Origin: Clostridia bacterium
Lineage (GTDB): Bacteria > Bacillota > Clostridia > Oscillospirales > Acutalibacteraceae
Reading direction: 5' to 3'
NCBI GenBank assembly: GCA_017407755.1
Contig: JAFQVY010000010.1
Coordinates: 178,843-242,842 of the forward strand
DNA: 64,000 bases
Shown here piece after piece: positions 9,791 through 16,921 of this stretch (its first letter is position 1; the number at the start of each line of letters is the position of its first letter). The notes under the pieces were generated by a model. That model saw only the letters and a list, made by a program, of their open reading frames with translations. It was not told the origin of the DNA and did no database searches. The position numbers and the translations under genes are program-made.

Positions 9791-10387
9791 ATGAATTATA
9801 ACAATGCACAATTTACTGTGGCTTGCGGTACTGCAAAGCAGCTTCCTAAGTCTGATTTGCCTGAAGTTGTATTTTCAGGCAGGTCAAATGTAGGAAAATC
9901 TTCTCTTATTAATAAAATAGTTAACCGCAAAGCTTTGGCAAGAGTAAGTGCCACTCCGGGCAAAACTGCTACAATCAATTTCTTCAAGGTTGATTCCTTT
10001 AATCTCGTAGATTTACCGGGATACGGCTATGCAAAGGTATCTCACTCCGAAAAACAGCGTTGGGCCGATTTAATGGAGGGTTACTTTGCAGATCAGCGAA
10101 ATTTTGCATTGATTATTCAGATTTGCGATATGCGACACAAACCTACTCAGGCTGACATCGATATGATTAATTTTCTTATTGATGCCGATTTGCCTATGAT
10201 TATTGTCCTTACAAAAAAGGACAAGCTCAATAAAACAGAGCAGGCAAAGCAGCTTGAAATGTATAACGAACTCCTAAACGGCGAAACCGAGCTGTTTCCT
10301 TTTTCGGCTTTAAACGGCGAAGGAACAGAAGAAATCAGAGAAGCTATTGAAAAATATGTAAAGGAGGCATCTAAAAGTGCTGAATAA
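9791..10387 (+). CDS. engB: Ribosome biogenesis GTPase YsxC/EngB
   Basis: 198-residue GTPase needed for late 50S subunit assembly. G1 is GRSNVGKSS (30-38), G3 DLPGYGY and G4 TKKD. ATG 9791 follows AGGTGA at 9781-9786 and gives the standard N-terminus; in-frame codons upstream fall inside the end of lon and are not used. The gene overlaps lysA by 11 bases. Position after lon matches the lonA-ysxC order of Bacillus. Confidence 0.96.
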   Translation: MNYNNAQFTVACGTAKQLPKSDLPEVVFSGRSNVGKSSLINKIVNRKALARVSATPGKTATINFFKVDSFNLVDLPGYGYAKVSHSEKQRWADLMEGYFADQRNFALIIQICDMRHKPTQADIDMINFLIDADLPMIIVLTKKDKLNKTEQAKQLEMYNELLNGETELFPFSALNGEGTEEIREAIEKYVKEASKSAE

Positions 10388-11672
10388 AGGTTTAAAAATA
10401 GGGGAGAATGGTCATCTTTATATCGAAAACTGCGATGCCGTTGAGCTTGCAAAGGAATATGGTACTCCCTTATATGTTATGAATGAAGCGTTGATTCGCG
10501 ATAACTGTAAAAGATACAAAGCTTTTTTTGCCCATAATTTTAGCGGTAAAAGTTTTCCTTGCTATGCAAGCAAGGCACTTTCTTGTCTTGAAATTTACAG
10601 AATAATGAAAGAAGAGGGAATGGGCGTTGACGTTGTGTCAGGCGGTGAACTTTTTACCGCTTTAAATGCAGGCTTTCCCGCTGAAAAAATATTCTTTCAC
10701 GGAAATAATAAAACCGAAGCAGAGCTTCGTATGGCAATTAAATACGGTGTTGGCAGGATTATCGTAGATAATTTGACAGAGCTTGAAATCCTCAATGAAA
10801 TTGCCGAGGAAATGAACGCAAAGGTTAACATCGGTTTTAGAATCAAACCCGGTATCGAAGCACATACCCACGACTATATCCGAACAGGTCAGATTGACTC
10901 TAAGTTTGGCTTTTCCCTTGAAAACGGCGAAGCGTTAGAAGCCGTTAAAAAGGCGCTTAGCTATAATAATTTAAGTCTTTGCCAGCTTCATTGCCACATA
11001 GGCTCACAGATTTTTGACACTGAACCTTTCGTCGTTGCCGTAAAAGTTATGCTTTCATTTATAAAAGAAATAAATGTTAGTTTTAATCATTTTATTAATG
11101 AGCTTAATTTAGGCGGCGGTTTAGGTGCGAAGTATACAGAGGCTGATAAACCTCTTGAAATAGAGGAGTATCTTAACCCTGTTGCAGATGCTTTTCATAA
11201 AACTTGCGAAGAGCTGAATATAGCTGAGCCTGCATTTCATATTGAGCCCGGCAGGTCTATTGTTGGTGAGTCAGGTACTACTCTTTACACAGTTGGCAGT
11301 GTTAAAGAAATCAAAGATGTGAGAACTTATGTCTCTGTAGACGGTGGTATGTGTGACAACATACGATATGCTCTGTATAAAGCGGAATATACTGTTCTTA
11401 ACGCTTCCAAATCAGAGGGTAAACTGCTTAACAATGTAACTGTTGCAGGTAAGTGTTGCGAAAGCGGAGACCTTTTACAGGAAGGCGTTGATATAATCGA
11501 GCCTGTACACGGTGATATTTTAGCGGTGCTTACAACAGGTGCATATAATTACTCAATGGCTTCAAATTATAACCGTATATTAAGACCTGCTATTATAATG
11601 GTTAAAAACGGAAGAAGCAGAGTTGTTGTTCAACGCGAATCTTTTGCTGACCTTATAAATAATGATATATAA
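10377..11672 (+). CDS. lysA: Diaminopimelate decarboxylase
   Basis: Last enzyme of lysine synthesis: PLP-dependent decarboxylation of meso-diaminopimelate. 431 residues. The PLP lysine is Lys66 in CYASKAL; HCHIGSQ, EPGRSIVGESG, CESGD and GAYNYSMASNYN complete the fold-III active site. It uses a GTG start at 10377, supported by AAGGAGG at 10361-10367 with a 9-base spacer, and overlaps the engB stop, so translation is coupled. The unit ends in a strong bidirectional terminator. Confidence 0.97.
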   Translation: MLNKGLKIGENGHLYIENCDAVELAKEYGTPLYVMNEALIRDNCKRYKAFFAHNFSGKSFPCYASKALSCLEIYRIMKEEGMGVDVVSGGELFTALNAGFPAEKIFFHGNNKTEAELRMAIKYGVGRIIVDNLTELEILNEIAEEMNAKVNIGFRIKPGIEAHTHDYIRTGQIDSKFGFSLENGEALEAVKKALSYNNLSLCQLHCHIGSQIFDTEPFVVAVKVMLSFIKEINVSFNHFINELNLGGGLGAKYTEADKPLEIEEYLNPVADAFHKTCEELNIAEPAFHIEPGRSIVGESGTTLYTVGSVKEIKDVRTYVSVDGGMCDNIRYALYKAEYTVLNASKSEGKLLNNVTVAGKCCESGDLLQEGVDIIEPVHGDILAVLTTGAYNYSMASNYNRILRPAIIMVKNGRSRVVVQRESFADLINNDI

Positions 11673-11676
11673 AATT

Positions 11677-11707
11677 AAGCGTACTGCTCAGTGCAGTACG
11701 CTTTTTT
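11677..11707. terminator. Bidirectional terminator between lysA and the LuxR gene
   Basis: An 11-bp perfect stem (11677-11687 with 11693-11703) has a 5-base loop and runs into T-rich sequence on the + strand. The stop codon of the convergent regulator gene (11688-11690) lies in the loop, so the last codons of that gene form one arm. Confidence 0.85.
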
Positions 11708-12758
11708 CATTGTTAATCAGTTTTGATATTTCTATAAGTTGCTTTCGTGAGGTTACGCCTAATTTTGAGTAAATATTCTTATTGTGATATTTCAGTGTAT
11801 TTTCTGTTATGTTTAGCTCCAAAAGTATCTCTTTTGTACGCTTATCGTTCAGATACAAGTTATAAATCTTACTTTCAGTAGGAGTAAGCGTATATAAATG
11901 AGAGTTTAAATATTCAGCTTTTACTAATAAGTCGTCTGTGGTAATTTCAGTAGTATTATCAGTACTTTTCATAGCCTGAGGCTGACTTATTACAAGAGAG
12001 CTGATAATACTCTTATCCTGCACAATAAGACTTATACCTAACAAAAATACTTCGCTTACAATGTAAGAAATCGACAGGAATTCAAAATCGATTTTAACAA
12101 GTTGTTCCATAAGCCATACGCCTATGTTGACTATAACAGAGCCCAATACTACTATGGCGTGAACGCTTGACTCAATTTTTTTGCTTGCTTTTGCATATAT
12201 GATTATGCAAATCATACTGAGAAAGTATAAAAGCAAATAGTATAGATAAATTGGGTGAAGCGGACCATATATTTTATCAAGCACCGATACTCCGTTAACG
12301 GTTACTAAATAGACCTCTTTATAGTATATATCAAGATATCCGGGGCTTGCGGCTATAAGAAAAACCAGGATGCTGATACTTAAAATAACGCCAACTGCCC
12401 ATTTATTCAATTTAATCTTGCATATCTTCAGTATTATCATCAGCATTGAAGTAGGCAAAAATACTGAACCAAGGTATGCAATTCTGTTGGCAAGCAACGC
12501 CTCGTCAAGAGTTTTTGACAATGACAAACTAAGATATCCCACATTTATAATCATAACCGCGGTAAATAAGACAATAAACCACGGTTCTTTCTTTTTTATA
12601 AGGAAACTGTAACCAATCAACATAATCAAAGATAATATTGAGGTAACTAAATATACTGCCGACATTGTAGCAGATTTACTTCCGACCTGACTGCATCCCG
12701 TAAGTGTTGCAACTAATAGCGCAGTCAGACCTATAGTGCTAATCTGTTTTTTAATCAT
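11688..12758 (-). CDS. Predicted membrane regulator: lipobox, 7TM domain and LuxR-type HTH
   Basis: 356 residues with an odd layout. The N-terminus looks like a lipoprotein signal (positive n-region, hydrophobic core, lipobox TLTG-Cys22). Seven hydrophobic segments from about 29 to 245 then resemble the 7TM region found at the N-terminus of some histidine kinases. No kinase follows. The C-terminus (about 287-356) is a LuxR/GerE helix-turn-helix (LTPTESKIYNLYL ... ITENTLKYHNKNIYSKLGV). This suggests a one-component regulator that binds DNA from the membrane. ATG 12758 is chosen because AAGGAG lies 6 bases upstream; the longer reading lacks a ribosome site. It is divergent from the lipoprotein cluster at 13059-16810, its likely target. 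Confidence 0.82.
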   Translation of the reverse strand: MIKKQISTIGLTALLVATLTGCSQVGSKSATMSAVYLVTSILSLIMLIGYSFLIKKKEPWFIVLFTAVMIINVGYLSLSLSKTLDEALLANRIAYLGSVFLPTSMLMIILKICKIKLNKWAVGVILSISILVFLIAASPGYLDIYYKEVYLVTVNGVSVLDKIYGPLHPIYLYYLLLYFLSMICIIIYAKASKKIESSVHAIVVLGSVIVNIGVWLMEQLVKIDFEFLSISYIVSEVFLLGISLIVQDKSIISSLVISQPQAMKSTDNTTEITTDDLLVKAEYLNSHLYTLTPTESKIYNLYLNDKRTKEILLELNITENTLKYHNKNIYSKLGVTSRKQLIEISKLINNEKSVLH

Positions 12759-12786
12759 AAAGAGCTCCTTCAAAATAAAAAAACGC

Positions 12787-12861
12787 TTTCCCACACTTTT
12801 TCCTACCCAAAAATATAAAGAATAGAATTATTTCCCACACTAATTTTAAATAGAGTGTGGG
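12787..12861. repeat. Operator-like repeats, TTTCCCACACT family
   Basis: TTTCCCACACT occurs at 12787-12797 and again at 12831-12841, 44 bases apart. An inverted copy, AGTGTGGG, lies at 12854-12861 and forms an 8-bp inverted repeat with the second copy across a 12-base gap. The inverted copy runs into the -35 region of the rightward promoter. The three half-sites lie in the divergent control region of the LuxR-type regulator, whose binding sites they could be. Confidence 0.6.
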
Positions 12862-12888
12862 GACAAAGCAGAAATTTTTGTATATAAT
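12860..12888 (+). promoter_or_regulatory. Rightward promoter of the lipoprotein cluster
   Basis: TATAAT at 12883-12888 is preceded, with 17-base spacing, by GGGACA (12860-12865), a four-of-six match to TTGACA. The imperfect -35 box overlaps the AGTGTGGG half-site, as expected for a regulated promoter. Transcription would start near 12895, giving a leader of about 160 bases. Confidence 0.6.
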
Positions 12889-12900
12889 ATATTTGCATGA

Positions 12901-12995
12901 GTTCGAAGGAGGGTATAGACCTTGCCTCTTAAGTCCCAAGGGTACCCTATTCACGCTACGTGAAGTCTTTGCAATGCGCCAACAAAAGCAAAGAC
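12901..12995 (+). promoter_or_regulatory. Structured 5' leader of unknown class (three hairpins)
   Basis: Three hairpins lie in a row. The first pairs AGGGTA (12910-12915) with TACCCT (12943-12948), enclosing CCTTG/CAAGG. The second is TTCACG-cta-CGTGAA (12950-12964). The third pairs GTCTTTGC (12965-12972) with GCAAAGAC (12988-12995). They abut almost without gaps, which favours stacking into a compact RNA. The element sits between the promoter and the first gene, about 60 bases before its start. I do not recognise it as a known riboswitch. A separate small RNA is the alternative. Confidence 0.5.
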
Positions 12996-13058
12996 CGCCC
13001 TAATATTATAATATATTTTCTTTAAGCAGTCAACAAAGATATAAAATAGGAGGACGTG

Positions 13059-13562
13059 ATGAAGTATATGACTTATATTGTTATTGCAATAACCGGTTTA
13101 GTTACAACCGGCGTAATTATTGCCGGCTGCATTTCTTCTTCGGTCAGCAAACCCCCTTCTGATATTGTTGGAATCAGTCTTTATCAAAACCACATGGATT
13201 TTGGCAAGTGTTATAGTTTTTACATACGAGAAGATGACGGCAAGGTGCTTTTTGACGCCGAGGTCAGATTTGACGAGGAGCCATATTCAATTATTCTTGA
13301 AAGCTGTGAAGTAGACAAGAGTTTTCTTGAAGAAATTAATAATATTAACAAGGAATACGGTATATCAGAGTATGTACGTAACTATAAAAGAGTGCCAAAA
13401 CTATTCGGTGCATCAGATAAAACAGTTAACAAAACCACCGTATATTTTGATGGTGAATATGATTCTACTGCCGATACAAATAGCGAGCATTTAGAGGTTC
13501 TTTATAATTTTTTCTTGGAGCTTTCTAAAAAATATATAAACCAGTCTGTATATGAGAGGTAA
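13059..13562 (+). CDS. Predicted lipoprotein, unknown function
   Basis: 167 residues. The N-terminal signal peptide ends in a lipobox (IIAGC), so the mature protein should be anchored to the outer face of the membrane. The rest is soluble and mixed alpha/beta; no family is recognised. AGGAGG at 13048-13053 supports ATG 13059, and a GTG at 13056 is a less likely alternative. It is the first gene of the cluster controlled from the 12860-12888 promoter, and the next gene follows after 5 bases. Confidence 0.75.
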   Translation: MKYMTYIVIAITGLVTTGVIIAGCISSSVSKPPSDIVGISLYQNHMDFGKCYSFYIREDDGKVLFDAEVRFDEEPYSIILESCEVDKSFLEEINNINKEYGISEYVRNYKRVPKLFGASDKTVNKTTVYFDGEYDSTADTNSEHLEVLYNFFLELSKKYINQSVYER

Positions 13563-13567
13563 TTATT

Positions 13568-14134
13568 ATGAGTATATTCGATAAGTTTAATTCTTCTTCA
13601 GTTGAACAATCTTCTAACGCACAGAATGTTCAGGAAAACAAGGTGGAAATCTTTACATTCAACTCTTTACCCGAAAGCGTAGAACAACTTAAAACTCTCA
13701 AAGAGGCATCGCTTAAAACACCATTTGAAACTGCTGCATTAACTGTTTTAGCGTTGTGTGCCTACGCTGCAGATAAACAAATCGGCATTGATATGCTGAA
13801 TTTTCTAAGAGGGCCAAGACCTCTGAGTCTTATGGATATTTCTTTTCTTGATGACAGATTTAGAGACGGCAAACACTTTGTTCCGTTTTCATATTTCAAA
13901 GGTGCTGTGCCTGAAAATGATTACACTCCTGCAGTGCCATTCACATTAGAGGTTCAAAGTAATCCATATAGTGCATCAAATGAAGGATATATGACGCTTT
14001 GGATTAAAAGCGGAGGAGCTGACAGTCCTCGACAGATTACTTTACGCCGAAAGGGTGATGGCAGATGGTTCTTATGGGAGCAATACATAATGGTAGGCAT
14101 TCGTACCCCAAAATCACAAGACCCTTGGTCATAA
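13568..14134 (+). CDS. DUF6935-like protein, unknown function
   Basis: 188 residues, no signal peptide or membrane segment, so cytoplasmic. The sequence resembles the DUF6935 group: an N-terminal linker, a helical middle (TALTVLALCAYAADKQIG), then a beta-rich C-terminal half with PFTLEVQSNPYS and GRWFLWEQYI. GAGG precedes the start. The 3' end overlaps the next gene, so the two are coupled. Domain name is from memory of the family and should be confirmed by profile search. Function unknown. Confidence 0.7.
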   Translation: MSIFDKFNSSSVEQSSNAQNVQENKVEIFTFNSLPESVEQLKTLKEASLKTPFETAALTVLALCAYAADKQIGIDMLNFLRGPRPLSLMDISFLDDRFRDGKHFVPFSYFKGAVPENDYTPAVPFTLEVQSNPYSASNEGYMTLWIKSGGADSPRQITLRRKGDGRWFLWEQYIMVGIRTPKSQDPWS

Positions 14135-14496
14135 GAATATTGGCGGTGATATGTATGCTTGGAATATTTTCAGGTTTGTTTGGTTGTAGTAAAAAGCCCG
14201 AATATCCTTTTGATAAAGAAAAGGCATATTACTTTTTGCGACAAGGTGTAATAGCAGGCGGCGCAGTTCACTATGATTTCAGTCCTGAGGGTATAGTTGA
14301 GTACTATAGCTATGTAAGAGCTGTCCCTGAATACGAAGCAGGAATGCGGGACAAAGGAGCTGACATTTACTTTGTAGGACTTAAAGAGGGCAGGGTAGAG
14401 GTAACGCTTACCTATGAATATCCTACCTGTGAGCCTGAGATAGACTCTTTCACTCTTAACGTAGATAAAGATTTATGTGTTACAAGAGTTCCTTGA
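14065..14496 (+). CDS. Predicted small lipoprotein, start uncertain
   Basis: Up to 143 residues. A hydrophobic segment ends in a lipobox (FSGLFGC), which marks a lipoprotein. From ATG 14065 the signal would have an unusually long, polar first 20 residues and the gene would overlap its neighbour by 70 bases. A TTG at 14125 gives a textbook 20-residue lipoprotein signal and an overlap of only 10 bases, but no clear ribosome site precedes it. Translational coupling to the DUF6935 gene would explain that. The mature part is about 100 residues, rich in Tyr and acidic residues, with no family recognised. Confidence 0.65.
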   Translation: MVLMGAIHNGRHSYPKITRPLVIRILAVICMLGIFSGLFGCSKKPEYPFDKEKAYYFLRQGVIAGGAVHYDFSPEGIVEYYSYVRAVPEYEAGMRDKGADIYFVGLKEGRVEVTLTYEYPTCEPEIDSFTLNVDKDLCVTRVP

Positions 14497-14583
14497 TCTG
14501 AATCTAAGTGATAGTGGTTATACGACAACATGTTTTTAATTTTTACTTGAAATTTTAATTAATTAATATGGAGGTATTACATT

Positions 14584-15345
14584 ATGACAAAACAAAACTG
14601 TGCACTTTGCGGTACTGAGATAGGACTCCTTGCACAGCAGAAACTGGCAGACGGCAATTACATCTGTCGCAAGGTTTGTGCTAAGAAGTGTCTGAAAGTG
14701 ATGGATCTTATGCATGCAACACTTGATCAGGTTAAGACTCATATTCAGCAGATTGAGTTCGGAACCAAAGCCTGGGAGCAGATTTTTGTTCCTCTTATGA
14801 AGACAAAAGTAAAAGACGAGAAACTTAAATATCTTTGTCAGAACGGACAACTTGTTGTTTCTCCCTCAACAGGACTGGTTGCTCTTATTCAGAACGACTA
14901 TAAGTTTTTCGTTTTCGGCAAGACAACAAGAGCCTGTGTCTATCGTTTGGCAGATTTGTATCGCTATGAGTATGAAACTGAGGTCACAAAAGATTCAGAG
15001 GGTAAGGATGTTACCAAGCACTTCTGTTACTTAGGCTTTTCAGGTGTATCCGGTCTTTCTGATTTCCGCCTTCCTATTTCAAGCCAAAGTGACTTCCTAA
15101 GCATAGAGAAGTATTTTAACACCTTGTTCGGTATCCAGAAAACTCTCAGAAATGTGGGTAACAATTTTAAGAGTCAGATTAATGCGGCGAAGGCAGTAGC
15201 TCAAGCTGTAAAGGCCGTCAAGGACAAGGATGCTGATATGGAGGCAAAGGCCGCAGGTGCTGTAGAAGCATTGGATGCAGCAGTTTACGGCGACAGAACT
15301 GAGTGGATCAAAAAAGCTGACATAGCCCTTGCAACAGTAAAATAA
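14584..15345 (+). CDS. DUF4428 zinc-ribbon protein
   Basis: 253 residues, cytoplasmic. It opens with a zinc-ribbon-like motif (Cys6, Cys9 ... Cys28, Cys32, Cys36) of the DUF4428 type, where such ribbons sit at the front of small signalling or structural proteins. The middle (about 80-190) is beta-rich with alternating aromatic residues and could be a PH/GRAM-like fold, which is inference. The C-terminus is an Ala/Lys-rich helix (about 205-240). GGAGG precedes the ATG. It stands third from the regulator-side promoter with an 87-base gap before it, in which no terminator is visible. Confidence 0.7.
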   Translation: MTKQNCALCGTEIGLLAQQKLADGNYICRKVCAKKCLKVMDLMHATLDQVKTHIQQIEFGTKAWEQIFVPLMKTKVKDEKLKYLCQNGQLVVSPSTGLVALIQNDYKFFVFGKTTRACVYRLADLYRYEYETEVTKDSEGKDVTKHFCYLGFSGVSGLSDFRLPISSQSDFLSIEKYFNTLFGIQKTLRNVGNNFKSQINAAKAVAQAVKAVKDKDADMEAKAAGAVEALDAAVYGDRTEWIKKADIALATVK

Positions 15346-15376
15346 TATAAAAATAACCTCAAGAAAGGTGTTAATT

Positions 15377-16810
15377 ATGAAAAAATATTTAGCAATTTTT
15401 ATGGCAATTCTTATGATATTGTCCATCGCCGCCTGTGATTCCGGCAACGAACCCGCAGAAAATGACCCCACTAATCCCCCTGTATCAGGTGATGGGGATG
15501 TTATTGAGACAACTCTCTGGTCGCTTACATACGATTCTGTATGGACTTATGATGAAGAAGAGGATTTTTTAGACGAGGATGATTACTCACAAATTATACT
15601 TTCAATACCTGATGGAGATGACTCGTACCTTGTAAGTGTAGAAATCCGAGCTTCTGTTGAGGATGCAGGCGATTTCCGCGACTATCTTAACAGTTATGGT
15701 TTTGACCAATATGAGTATGCAGTAAACAACGCTTATGACCTTATAAAGATTGGCGGAGTAGATTGCCTCAAGCAAGAAGGCAACTATTGGGGTGAACCTT
15801 GCCTCAGATATTTTGGCCGCAACGAGGGTGCAGGCACAACGGTATTTGTTGAGATTACCGGTGATTACGAAGATGATCGTGTAGATGCACTTCTTGCAGG
15901 GCTTACATTTAAACTTACAGATACAGGTAACGTGGATGCTCCCTGGTATTGGGATGGTGAAGCATTCTCTGCTGATGATATGAGTGCAACAGCAGGAAAT
16001 GTAACAGTAAACAGTAAGTGGATTCCTTTTGATGAAAGTTTCATCACTACAGAAACATTTGACCACGGTGTGGCAGTTGTTGGTGACAAGACTTATATTC
16101 TCAGCGAAGGTATATTGAAGCAGTACGCTTATGATGGTAATACACTCACCTTTGTTAAAGATATCGAACTTGACGGAGAATATGAGTATATCAGTGCAGC
16201 AGATGATGGTAGCTTGTGGCTTTCTGCATTTGGTGAAGACTTGGTTAACCTGAATGGCGATAAAGTAGTAGCCTCCTATGAGGATCTTGATAATGTTGCG
16301 ATGCATCCAACAGGCACATGGGGCATTAGCTGGTTCACAAGTGCGGAGTGTAATAAAGTTACTATCTCAGGTGGTACCGCTTCTACAACTTCTATGACCT
16401 TCTCAGAGGTTGACTCCGTTATGAATCTGTTTGTAGATAAGGACTATATCTATGTATGCGGTTCAGCAGTCGATGATAGCGGACACAAGGTATTTATTTA
16501 TGACACAGAAGGAAAACTTCAGAAGACTCTCACAGGTGCTGACGGCGAAGGTCTCGGCAGTATCACATATATTGCTAAAACAAAAGATGCTTTTATAGGT
16601 ATGGACGGCAATATGCGCGAAGTTGTCCTCTGGAATGCTGACGGTAACTATATCGGTTCAATTGAGGACAGCGAACTCTTCGGCACATCCTATCCCTGGT
16701 TCTGCAGTTCCAGTCTGCTCGATGATGGTAGCATTCTTACAGTAATGACAGAGGATCGTGCAGACGAGTCTGGTATGGAGCTCATAGCTTTTACCCTTGG
16801 AGGATTCTAA
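15377..16810 (+). CDS. Predicted lipoprotein with beta-propeller-like C-terminal half
   Basis: 477 residues. Lipoprotein signal with lipobox LSIAAC, then an acidic, Pro-rich tether. Residues about 40-190 form an alpha/beta domain. The C-terminal half has repeats of the type DGSLWLSAFGEDLVNLNGDK, which suggest a WD40/NHL-like propeller, probably ligand- or protein-binding at the cell surface. ATG 15377 follows AAAGGTG; a GTG at 15368 is less likely. It ends the cluster and is followed by a terminator. Propeller assignment is by repeat appearance only. Confidence 0.7.
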   Translation: MKKYLAIFMAILMILSIAACDSGNEPAENDPTNPPVSGDGDVIETTLWSLTYDSVWTYDEEEDFLDEDDYSQIILSIPDGDDSYLVSVEIRASVEDAGDFRDYLNSYGFDQYEYAVNNAYDLIKIGGVDCLKQEGNYWGEPCLRYFGRNEGAGTTVFVEITGDYEDDRVDALLAGLTFKLTDTGNVDAPWYWDGEAFSADDMSATAGNVTVNSKWIPFDESFITTETFDHGVAVVGDKTYILSEGILKQYAYDGNTLTFVKDIELDGEYEYISAADDGSLWLSAFGEDLVNLNGDKVVASYEDLDNVAMHPTGTWGISWFTSAECNKVTISGGTASTTSMTFSEVDSVMNLFVDKDYIYVCGSAVDDSGHKVFIYDTEGKLQKTLTGADGEGLGSITYIAKTKDAFIGMDGNMREVVLWNADGNYIGSIEDSELFGTSYPWFCSSSLLDDGSILTVMTEDRADESGMELIAFTLGGF

Positions 16811-16823
16811 TAATTTCATACAG

Positions 16824-16863
16824 CAAACTCCCGATCTTAGTTATCGGGAGTTTGTGTTTAATT
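16824..16863 (+). terminator. Terminator of the lipoprotein cluster
   Basis: A 12-bp perfect stem (16824-16835 with 16843-16854) with a 7-base loop, followed by TGTTTAATTT. It closes the unit that begins at 13059. Confidence 0.75.
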
Positions 16864-16873
16864 TAAATAATGT

Positions 16874-16900
16874 TTGTGAAGATAAGTATTTTCGTATAAT
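16874..16900 (+). promoter_or_regulatory. Promoter of the dockerin protein gene
   Basis: TATAAT at 16895-16900 with TTGTGA at 16874-16879; the 15-base spacer is short. GGAGG at 16910-16914 is the ribosome site for the gene starting at 16922. Confidence 0.5.
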
Positions 16901-16921
16901 ACCATTTATGGAGGAACACCT

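Noticed and set aside
12751-12954. 67-codon minus-strand frame upstream of the LuxR-type gene
   Set aside because: It crosses the promoter, repeats and hairpin leader, has no ribosome site and a composition unlike a protein.
12901-12995. Structured leader as 6S RNA or SRP RNA
   Set aside because: Too short for 6S RNA, and the SRP GGAAGG...AGCAG motif is absent. Kept as an unknown leader instead.
15602-16306. 234-codon minus-strand frame opposite the large lipoprotein
   Set aside because: Ile/Cys/Tyr-biased composition of an antisense frame; the plus-strand lipoprotein has a signal peptide and ribosome site.
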